A stretch of DNA of 8,915 bases, taken from Candidatus Omnitrophota bacterium (lineage in GTDB: Bacteria > Omnitrophota > Gorgyraeia > Tantalellales > Tantalellaceae). The notes below the pieces were generated by a model. That model ran no database searches. It was not told the origin of the DNA and saw only the letters and a program-made list of their open reading frames with translations. Each line of letters opens with the position of its first letter. The stretch's first letter is position 1. Position numbers and translations under genes: made by a program. Location of the stretch: positions 1 through 8,915 of the forward strand of contig JAUWWB010000035.1 in NCBI GenBank assembly GCA_030617085.1, read 5' to 3'. This document shows, piece after piece, positions 1-5,098 of the stretch.

Positions 1-272
1 ATTCGTTATTCGCGAATTTCTTCGCGTCTATAGCCGGAGCATTGATGTATTTTGCCACGCTAACGGAGGTTCCAATACTTCAAGGTCTTATTGGGTCCGG
101 GATGGGGAAGGGTCCGGCGTTAGCCCTGCTTCTAGCCGGCCCGGCTTTAAGTCTTCCGAATATGATCGTTATTAGAGGGGTTATTGGCGCGAAAAAAACC
201 GTAACATATGCCGGCCTGGTGGTTGTTATGGCTACCTTTTCAGGTATAGCTTTTGGCTTTATGGCAAGATAA
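1..272 (+). CDS. Permease of the DUF318/ArsP type, C-terminal part (cut by left edge)
   Basis: The reading frame is open from base 3 and ends at TAA 270-272, so about 89 C-terminal residues are visible and the start lies outside the window. The segment is very hydrophobic, with probably three membrane spans. It carries a stretch typical of the DUF318 (UPF0718, YraQ-like) permeases: T-L-T-E-V-P, then a G-S-G-M-G-K-G-P loop, then G-P-A-L-S-L-P-N-M. Members of this family include ArsP, which exports trivalent organoarsenicals; others have unknown substrates. In many genomes such a permease sits beside a small thioredoxin-like protein, as here (782-1012). The organoarsenical role is inferred from the downstream ArsF/ArsG-type genes, because the N-terminal part that carries the diagnostic residues is not visible. 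The family call is firm and the substrate is not. Confidence 0.85.
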   Translation, partial: SLFANFFASIAGALMYFATLTEVPILQGLIGSGMGKGPALALLLAGPALSLPNMIVIRGVIGAKKTVTYAGLVVVMATFSGIAFGFMAR

Positions 273-275
273 TTC

Positions 276-283
276 GAAGGGGG
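276..283 (+). promoter_or_regulatory. Ribosome binding site of the Usp gene
   Basis: GAAGGGGG lies 4 bases before ATG 288 and 7 before the second ATG at 291. Either codon could start the protein; the second would remove only one Met. The site lies in the 15-base gap after the permease stop, which supports co-transcription with the permease. Confidence 0.6.
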
Positions 284-287
284 CAAA

Positions 288-758
288 ATGATGTTTAAGA
301 AGATACTGGTGCCGATTGATTTTTCACATTTCTCTAAAAAGGCGTTAATGACAGCGGTTAAACTGGCGGAATTCTGCAACGGAAAGATCTACATGATCCA
401 TGTCGAGGAAGATATCTTCCACATGAAACGTATCCATGAAGCGCATCCGCCGCTGGAGGAGGTGTGCGAAAAAATCCATAAGGATTTTGTCGGAGAGAAG
501 AAAAAGCAATTGGAGAAATTCAAGAAGTATGTTCCCGCGGACCTGTTGGCCGGAGCAGTGATCAAGGAAGGACATCCATTTGTAGAGATCATTAAATTCG
601 CTGAGCAGCGTTCCATAGGTTTGATCGTCATGTCCGGCCGGGGGAGAAGCAATGTAAAGCATGCCCTTTTGGGCTCGACGACCGATAAGGTTTCGAGAAA
701 AGCAAAGTGCGCGGTGCTTATTGTTAAGGACGAAAAATACAAATTTGTACCGCTCTAA
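288..758 (+). CDS. Universal stress protein, UspA family, single domain
   Basis: A 156-residue protein of normal length for a one-domain Usp. The N-terminus (K-K-I-L-V-P-I-D-F-S, residues 4-13) is the first beta strand with its conserved Asp. The C-terminal ATP-binding signature lies at about residues 115-130: M-S-G-R-G-R-S then nine residues to G129-S130. The first Gly of the usual G-2X-G-9X-G(S/T) motif is Ser116, but the rest is intact, so nucleotide binding remains likely. Usp proteins are cytoplasmic, bind ATP or AMP, and act in stress responses, often through partner proteins. This gene sits between a permease and a thioredoxin-like gene, 15 and 23 bases away, so it probably belongs to the same operon. 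Its exact role is unknown; a sensor or regulator of the neighbouring transporter is one possibility. Confidence 0.93.
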   Translation: MMFKKILVPIDFSHFSKKALMTAVKLAEFCNGKIYMIHVEEDIFHMKRIHEAHPPLEEVCEKIHKDFVGEKKKQLEKFKKYVPADLLAGAVIKEGHPFVEIIKFAEQRSIGLIVMSGRGRSNVKHALLGSTTDKVSRKAKCAVLIVKDEKYKFVPL

Positions 759-781
759 CAATGGAAAAAAACGGGGGTAAA

Positions 782-1012
782 ATGAAAATCGAAATTTTAG
801 GCGTGGGGTGTCCCAAATGCAGAACCCTTTATGAGAATGTCAAGATCGCGCTTGCGGAAAAAGGGATCGAAGCGGAAGTGATAAAGGTCGAGGATATCGC
901 GAAGATTACCGAATACGGAGTCCTGTCAACACCGGCCATGGTTGTTGACGGCGAAGTAAAAACAACCGGCAGAATTCCATCAGTTGAAGAGATAGAAAAG
1001 ATCATTTCTTAA
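782..1012 (+). CDS. Small thioredoxin/glutaredoxin-like protein (TM0996/MTH895, redox-active disulfide protein 2 family)
   Basis: A 76-residue protein with the sequence features of the minimal thioredoxin fold. The redox motif G-C-P-K-C gives active-site C10 and C13. The cis-proline is in S-T-P-A-M (P51), followed by V-V-D-G, as expected. The frame opens at ATG 761, but ATG 782 is preferred because GGGGG (773-777) precedes it by 4 bases and M-K-I-E-I-L-G is the usual start of this family. The earlier ATG would add seven low-complexity residues. There is no signal peptide, so it is cytoplasmic. It would pass electrons to a partner disulfide. Candidates are the upstream permease, or the ArsG-like membrane protein encoded at 1581. 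It may be the counterpart of ArsE of arsEFG operons, but I cannot confirm that from sequence alone. Confidence 0.9.
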   Translation: MKIEILGVGCPKCRTLYENVKIALAEKGIEAEVIKVEDIAKITEYGVLSTPAMVVDGEVKTTGRIPSVEEIEKIIS

Positions 1013-1076
1013 AAAGGGCAGAAAATGAACAGAGGGCCGGGACTCCGCTATGAGTGGCGAAAATGTGCCAGTTGCG

Positions 1077-1095
1077 CGCGTGGCCACGCGTTTTT
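1077..1095 (+). terminator. Palindrome with T-tract, possible attenuator or weak terminator
   Basis: CGCGTGGCCACGCG (1077-1090) is a perfect 14-base palindrome followed at once by TTTTT (1091-1095). As RNA it would fold into a 5-bp GC-rich stem with a GGCC loop and a U-tract, which is the layout of a short intrinsic terminator. It lies in the 118-base gap between the thioredoxin-like gene and the ArsF-type gene, the widest gap in the first half of the cluster. It could end the upstream transcript or lower readthrough into the redox genes. The stem is short, so strong termination is doubtful. Confidence 0.45.
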
Positions 1096-1130
1096 AAAAG
1101 GGGTGTGTTCGGCGAAAAAGGAGTCTACAG

Positions 1131-1571
1131 GTGAGAATACGAATTGGATTACTGGCGATCATTCTTTTCACTCTGGCTGCATGCCATTTGCCGGCCGTCC
1201 GGCACGCGGCGGCGGATACGGGAAAAGAGCGTTTGGACAGGGTGGACGTTTACTATTTTCACGGAAATTTCCGGTGCGCCTCCTGTCACAGGATCGAGCT
1301 GTACACTGAAGGGGCCCTTGATGAGTTCTTCAGCAAAGAACTCCAGTCGGGGGAGCTGGTCTACAAGGTCGTAAATGTCGATCAGAAGCAAAACGCGCAT
1401 TTCGTAAAAGATTATCAGCTTTACACAAGATCAGTAATAGTTTCTCTGGTAAAAGACGGGAAAGAGGTTGAGTATAAAAACCTTCGGAAAGTATGGGAAT
1501 ATCTGGGAAACAAACGGCGGTTCTATGACTACGTAAAAAACGCGGCAAACAACTTTCTGTGCGAACTATAA
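1131..1571 (+). CDS. arsF: ArsF-family thioredoxin-like lipoprotein
   Basis: A 146-residue protein starting at GTG 1131, with AAGGAG ending 8 bases upstream. The N-terminus is a signal peptide with a lipobox, L-A-A-C at 15-18, so C18 is the likely lipid-modified residue and the mature protein faces the periplasm or outer surface. The core has Y-Y-F-H-G-N-F-R-C-A-S-C (C49, C52), a CxxC on a thioredoxin-like fold. Databases name this family 'nitrophenyl compound nitroreductase subunit ArsF' after arsEFG operons that detoxify nitro-aromatic arsenicals. Nothing in the sequence looks like a flavin-binding nitroreductase, so a direct nitroreductase role is doubtful. A disulfide relay that receives electrons from the next gene's CcdA-like product is at least as plausible. 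The stop is 9 bases before the ArsG-type start, which indicates coupled expression. Another Cys, C144, lies near the C-terminus. Confidence 0.8.
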   Translation: MRIRIGLLAIILFTLAACHLPAVRHAAADTGKERLDRVDVYYFHGNFRCASCHRIELYTEGALDEFFSKELQSGELVYKVVNVDQKQNAHFVKDYQLYTRSVIVSLVKDGKEVEYKNLRKVWEYLGNKRRFYDYVKNAANNFLCEL

Positions 1572-1580
1572 AGGGGGGAG

Positions 1581-2261
1581 ATGGTCGCATTAATTTCAGC
1601 GTTGTGGCTCGGGATCCTCACTTCGATAAGTCCGTGTCCCCTTGCTACTAATATAGCGGCGATATCGTTTTTGTCCAAGCATGCTATGCATCCGAAACGT
1701 GTCTTCTGGTCCGGAATCGCTTATACGGTTGGACGCATGTTGACTTATGCTGTTTTGGGGGCGATTATCATCGCCTCACTGGTCAGCGTTCCCTTTGTAG
1801 CGAATTTTCTGCAAAGATATATGAATAAAGTATTGGGACCGATCCTGGTGTTTGTTGGCCTGTTTTTGCTTGACGCGGTCAGGTTTAGCTTCCCGAGCAT
1901 TTCTTTTTCGCGGAATAAGCAAAATGCGTTAGCGCGGTCAGGAGCCAAAGGCGCGTTTGTGCTTGGAATTATGTTCGCATTATCATTTTGTCCGATTTCC
2001 GCGGCGTTATTTTTCGGAAGCCTGATCCCACTTTCGCTGAATCACAGGTATGGCATCATGTTGCCTTTCGTCTATGGGGTTGGTACCGGACTCCCGGTGA
2101 TTATTTTCGCTGCAGGCATAACGTTGGGCGTTTTGTCATTTTCATATTGGTTCTATAGATTGAGCAGACTTGAGTTCTATACAAGGAAAGCTACGGGTGT
2201 CGTATTTATTCTTGTGGGGTGCTACTATACGTGGGCACATCTTATCAGAAGTATGTTATAG
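1581..2261 (+). CDS. arsG: ArsG-family, CcdA/DsbD-like membrane protein
   Basis: A 226-residue protein with about six hydrophobic segments. Two short motifs place one Cys in each half: S-P-C-P-L-A at C19 and S-F-C-P-I-S at C137. This pair is the hallmark of CcdA/DsbD membrane electron carriers, in which the two cysteines form a transferable disulfide. The closest named family I recognise is ArsG, annotated as an efflux permease for aromatic aminobenzylarsenicals in arsEFG operons. The sequence therefore supports two readings: export of trivalent aromatic arsenicals, or transfer of electrons from cytoplasmic thioredoxin to the adjacent periplasmic ArsF-like protein. ATG 1581 follows a run of AAGGGGGGAG (1571-1580) that serves as a closely spaced ribosome site. 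The gene follows arsF by 9 bases. Confidence 0.82.
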   Translation: MVALISALWLGILTSISPCPLATNIAAISFLSKHAMHPKRVFWSGIAYTVGRMLTYAVLGAIIIASLVSVPFVANFLQRYMNKVLGPILVFVGLFLLDAVRFSFPSISFSRNKQNALARSGAKGAFVLGIMFALSFCPISAALFFGSLIPLSLNHRYGIMLPFVYGVGTGLPVIIFAAGITLGVLSFSYWFYRLSRLEFYTRKATGVVFILVGCYYTWAHLIRSML

Positions 2262-2367
2262 CAGGTGCGCATAGAGAAAAACTTTGAATGGTTGCGAGTC
2301 GGCCGGGATAAATTAAAACTTAGACCCCGGAAAATATGTAGAGCGGTAAGAAAAACAAGGAGGAAGC
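2262..2367. other. Gap between ArsG-type and AhpD-like genes
   Basis: No open frame of interest and no strong hairpin with a T-tract is visible here. A weak promoter-like pair (TTGAAT at 2284, TAAATT at 2309, 19 bases apart) is present but not convincing. AAGGAGGA near 2358-2366 is an excellent ribosome site for the gene at 2368. The AhpD-like gene may have its own promoter or be read through from upstream. Confidence 0.4.
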
Positions 2368-2652
2368 ATGTTAAAAGTTAGTCCTGAAATAAACCGGAAA
2401 TTCGTAGATTTTTACCGGGAAGTCTTCACGGACGGCAAGCTGTCACTCAAAACTAAGGAACTCATAGCCGTGGCCGTGTCCCTTGGAGCCGGTTGTGAGC
2501 CCTGTTACGAGGTTCATCTTGAAAAAGCAAAAAAGCTTGGAAATTCGGATGAAGAAATAAGGGAAGCCATTGCCGTCGCCGAACTGGTCGCCACGGGAAA
2601 AGTAAGGATGATAGTCCAGAGGACACAGGACAAACAGGGTGAGGTGGAATGA
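2368..2652 (+). CDS. AhpD-like carboxymuconolactone decarboxylase family protein
   Basis: A 94-residue, all-helical protein of the usual short length for the CMD/AhpD family. It has the complete AhpD signature E-x11-C-x2-C-x3-H: E31, C43, C46 and H50, in L-G-A-G-C-E-P-C-Y-E-V-H. In AhpD these residues act as a thiol peroxidase or disulfide relay that reduces the peroxiredoxin AhpC. Despite the family name, decarboxylase activity is not expected with this motif. AAGGAGGA sits just before ATG 2368, so this is likely one of the best translated genes of the cluster. There is no signal peptide, so it is cytoplasmic. CMD proteins occur repeatedly in arsenic operons, where they may reduce arsenicals or relieve oxidative stress. 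The exact substrate is unknown. Confidence 0.88.
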   Translation: MLKVSPEINRKFVDFYREVFTDGKLSLKTKELIAVAVSLGAGCEPCYEVHLEKAKKLGNSDEEIREAIAVAELVATGKVRMIVQRTQDKQGEVE

Positions 2653-2707
2653 CCCTACTTGACAAAAGGGGGAAGTGAAGGAGCATTAAAATATTTAGGG
2701 TAAAAAA

Positions 2708-3067
2708 ATGGAAAGAGTAATACACGAAGAAAGAAGGTTAAGTTTTTTTGAAAAGTATCTGACAGTATGGGTTATAGGATGCGTAGGTTTAGGGGTCTTA
2801 CTCGGCAAACTGTTCCCGACAGCGGCTATTACATTGGATAAGATTTCCATATATCAGGTATCGATACCTATCGCAATTTGTCTTTTCTTTATGATGTATC
2901 CAATCATGGTAAAGATCGATTTCGCGGAAGTTATTAAGGCCGGTAAAACCCCTAAGCCGGTAGTTTTAACGTTATTTGTAAATTGGTGCATAAAACCTTT
3001 TACTATGTTTGCTATAGCCGGTTTATTTTTTGGTAAAGATATGTCTGAGAACCAGGTATATATTTAA
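2708..3067 (+). pseudogene. acr3: Acr3 arsenite efflux permease, N-terminal fragment
   Basis: The 119 residues match the start of bacterial Acr3 permeases closely: L-S-F-F-E-K-Y-L (11-18), G-V-L-L-G-K-L-F-P (29-37), the block S-I-P-I-A-I-C-L-F-F-M-M-Y-P-I-M-V-K-I-D-F (52-72) and L-T-L-F-V-N-W-C-I-K-P-F-T-M (87-100). Full Acr3 proteins have about 350 residues and ten membrane helices; this frame ends after roughly three, at TAATAA (3065-3070). The conserved helix-4 Cys needed for arsenite transport is missing. The last residues (D-M-S-E-N-Q-V-Y-I) do not look like Acr3 to me, so the break is probably a deletion rather than a point mutation. No Acr3 continuation is visible in other frames downstream, where the next gene starts 11 bases on. 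It is probably nonfunctional as a pump. An assembly error is an alternative. Confidence 0.82.
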
Positions 3068-3078
3068 TAAGGAAGTGA

Positions 3079-3354
3079 ATGATGGATTTGAAAATATTTT
3101 TAGCGACATTTTCAGCTGTCTTTTTCGCGGAACTTGCCGATAAGACTCAGTTAGTAGGTATAGGTATGGCAGCAAAAACGGGAAAACCTTTAACGGTATG
3201 GTTGGGGTCAGTAGCTGCGTATATAATTATTACTGCAATTTCGGTGGTGATAGGGGCAACATTGGCAAAGTATATAAAACCGGAAATTATAAGATATGCA
3301 GGGGCATCAATGTTCGTTATTGTAGGTTTGTTAATATTCGCGGGCAAAATTTAA
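3079..3354 (+). CDS. Half-length GDT1/TMEM165 (UPF0016) family cation transporter
   Basis: A 91-residue protein with three predicted membrane helices (about 7-25, 39-62 and 72-89). The family motif E-x-G-D-(K/R)-(T/S) appears as E-L-A-D-K-T at residues 18-23, with the Gly replaced by Ala. Full UPF0016 proteins (such as MneA/Mnx and yeast Gdt1) hold two such modules and move Mn2+ or Ca2+. Single-module versions of this size exist in bacteria and are thought to pair. No second copy is visible in this window. AAGGA (3069-3073) sits 5 bases before ATG 3079, which is followed at once by a second ATG. The gene directly follows the Acr3 fragment and may have been brought next to it by the deletion that shortened acr3. 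Function is inferred from the motif only. Confidence 0.85.
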   Translation: MMDLKIFLATFSAVFFAELADKTQLVGIGMAAKTGKPLTVWLGSVAAYIIITAISVVIGATLAKYIKPEIIRYAGASMFVIVGLLIFAGKI

Positions 3355-3386
3355 TAAAATTCCCTGTGCCCAAATTGTGTCCGGAC

Positions 3387-3414
3387 TTGACTCCGTATCT
3401 AAGGAGTCAATTTT
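3387..3414 (+). terminator. Intrinsic terminator of the left gene cluster
   Basis: TTGACTCC (3387-3394) and GGAGTCAA (3403-3410) form a perfect 8-bp stem with an 8-base loop, followed by TTTT. It lies 32 bases after the stop of the GDT1-like gene. On the opposite strand the same stem begins just after the stop of the convergent membrane-protein gene (3413) but has no T-tract there, so it works best for the + strand cluster. Confidence 0.8.
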
Positions 3415-3898
3415 AGAAGCCAATCTTACTCATGAATTGCACGATGTGTATTGTGATAAGACATGTGCCGATGACGGCACGGAGGATCCTCGGGAACTGG
3501 GCGGGGAAAAGAGGGGCTTTTGACGCGGATATCTTGTAAAGACTTTCCGCCAGTAAAAAAATCCCCATAAAAAAAGCGAAGTAGTCCTTATAGTCTATCG
3601 TGATCTCAGCGATCTGCCTGGAGAAAACCCGGTACTTCATGAATTGGGAAAGATGTATCAAGAAGATCCAGCCTCCGATCATGACCCTGAAACCTCTCAG
3701 GAACTGGTCCGCGGAAATGGCGACCTTTGACCTGGATATCTTGTACAGGCCTTCCACCATTAAAAATATCCCTGCCGAAAAAGCAAGGTAGTCTATCGTG
3801 ATCTTCACGAACCGCGTGTCGAAAAGGCGGTATGTTGCGTACCCGCTAAGCGCGATCAGGCATGCAAGGGTTATTTTGCGGCGCGATATATTCTTCAT
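3413..3898 (-). CDS. Unrecognised small membrane protein with internal duplication
   Basis: I do not recognise the family. The preferred start is ATG at 3898, giving 161 residues (M-K-N-I-S-R-R-K); an upstream TTG at 3934 would add 12 polar residues and has no better ribosome site. The protein is basic and hydrophobic, with about five membrane segments. Residues 30-87 and 97-156 are two copies of one module: I-T-I-D-Y, a hydrophobic helix with G-I-F-L, then L-Y-K-I-S-x-S-K, a short polar turn ending in Q-F, then R-x-x-x-G and a second helix ending in Q-F-M. The N-terminal helix and its following R-F-V-K-I-T-I-D-Y resemble the end of copy one plus the start of copy two, so the chain may be two and a half units. 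It follows nspC on the same strand with no room for a promoter, so it is probably the third gene of the polyamine operon. A link to polyamine transport is only a guess. Confidence 0.75.
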   Translation of the reverse strand: MKNISRRKITLACLIALSGYATYRLFDTRFVKITIDYLAFSAGIFLMVEGLYKISRSKVAISADQFLRGFRVMIGGWIFLIHLSQFMKYRVFSRQIAEITIDYKDYFAFFMGIFLLAESLYKISASKAPLFPAQFPRILRAVIGTCLITIHIVQFMSKIGF

Positions 3899-3943
3899 GT
3901 ATTCAAATTTATCATCAGTTTGAGCGAGAGGCAAGGAATTGGG

Positions 3944-5098
3944 TCAGGAAAGACGGTTGCGGTAATCCTCGTAACCGAATTCGCGGATCACTTCGATCTT
4001 TCCGCTTGCCGGCCTGTATATGGCGATCGAGGGCAGGCGTATGCCGTTGAAGGTGTTGTTTTTGACCATGCTGTAGTGGGCCATGTCGGTGAAAGTGACG
4101 CGGCTTCCGGGCTTTAACGGTTCAGGGAAGGAGTAGTCGCCTATGACGTCGCCGGCCAGGCAGGTCATGCCGGCCAGGCGGTACGTGTGGGCCAGCTCGC
4201 CGGGTTCGCCGGCGCCGACGATCTTCGGGCGGTACGGCATTTCCAGAACGTCCGGCATGTGCGCCGCGGCGGAGGTGTCAAGTATGGCGATATCCATGCT
4301 GTTGCGGACGATGTCCAGCACCGTTGCCACCAGGAAACCCGTGTTTAGCGCTATTGCTTCGCCCGGTTCAAGGTAGACTTCTACGCCGTACTTTTCGCGA
4401 AAACCGCTAACCAGGCGGCAGAGCCTGTCCACGCCGTAATCCGGATGCGTGATGTGATGGCCCCCGCCGAAGTTGACCCATTTCATCTGAGGCAGGTAAG
4501 GCCCGAATTTTTCCTCCACAACGGCAAGCGTATTTTCAAGCGAATCGGAATTCAGCTCGCAAAGGGTATGGAAATGGAGCCCCGTTATCCCGTCCAGGTC
4601 CTGCCCCTCAAATTCTTCCGCCCTGATCCCGAGACGGGAGCGGGGGGCGCAGGGGTCGTACAGGGCGACCTTCACTTCGGAATGCTCAGGGTTTACGCGC
4701 AGGCCGCAGTGTATCTCTTTTGCGGACTTTGCAACCAATGGTTTGAAACGATGCCACTCCGAAAAAGAGTTAAAGGTTATGTGGCTGGTATATTGAAGCA
4801 GTTCCTCAAAATCGCCGGGGGGAAAGGCTGGCGCGTACGCGTGGACTTCTTTGCCCAATTCCTCAGAACCCAGTCGCGCCTCGTGAAGCGAGCTTGCGGC
4901 GGTCCCGGCCAGATATTGTCGTATCATTGGAAAAACGCCGAACATCGCGAAGCCCTTGAGAGCAAGGACGATCTTGCAGCAGGCGCGCTGCTGCACCTCC
5001 CGGAGCAGCTCAAGGTTCCTCAGGAGGGCTCTCTCGTCAACGACGTAACACGGCGTACGGGGGACCTTTGAGACGATGTCCGCGGGATAATTATTCAA
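3944..5098 (-). CDS. nspC: Carboxynorspermidine/carboxyspermidine decarboxylase
   Basis: A 384-residue PLP enzyme of the alanine-racemase-fold (fold III) decarboxylases, matching the usual CANSDC length. K48 in L-A-L-K-G-F is the PLP lysine. H175-F-H177 and the Gly loop N-F-G-G-G-H-H (209-215) lie in the barrel, and E-P-G-E-A (244-248) binds the cofactor phosphate. The C-terminal domain has T-C-L-A-G-D (312-317), where C313 is the catalytic Cys from the partner subunit, followed by D-M-A-H-Y-S-M. It removes CO2 from carboxynorspermidine or carboxyspermidine to give norspermidine or spermidine. The start is TTG at 5098, just after GAAGGA, and overlaps the last 8 bases of the upstream dehydrogenase, so translation is probably coupled. 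The preferred diamine chain length cannot be told from sequence. Confidence 0.95.
   Translation of the reverse strand: MNNYPADIVSKVPRTPCYVVDERALLRNLELLREVQQRACCKIVLALKGFAMFGVFPMIRQYLAGTAASSLHEARLGSEELGKEVHAYAPAFPPGDFEELLQYTSHITFNSFSEWHRFKPLVAKSAKEIHCGLRVNPEHSEVKVALYDPCAPRSRLGIRAEEFEGQDLDGITGLHFHTLCELNSDSLENTLAVVEEKFGPYLPQMKWVNFGGGHHITHPDYGVDRLCRLVSGFREKYGVEVYLEPGEAIALNTGFLVATVLDIVRNSMDIAILDTSAAAHMPDVLEMPYRPKIVGAGEPGELAHTYRLAGMTCLAGDVIGDYSFPEPLKPGSRVTFTDMAHYSMVKNNTFNGIRLPSIAIYRPASGKIEVIREFGYEDYRNRLS

Noticed and set aside
1025..1309. Open frame of 94 codons starting in the gap after the thioredoxin-like gene
   Set aside because: Most of it overlaps the ArsF-type gene in another frame, its composition is unlike a protein (rich in Arg, Gly and Ser), and it runs through the palindrome at 1077-1090. 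The gap itself is better explained as spacer.
4445..5071. 208-codon open frame on the + strand
   Set aside because: It is antisense to the well-supported nspC gene, and no recognisable motif is present.
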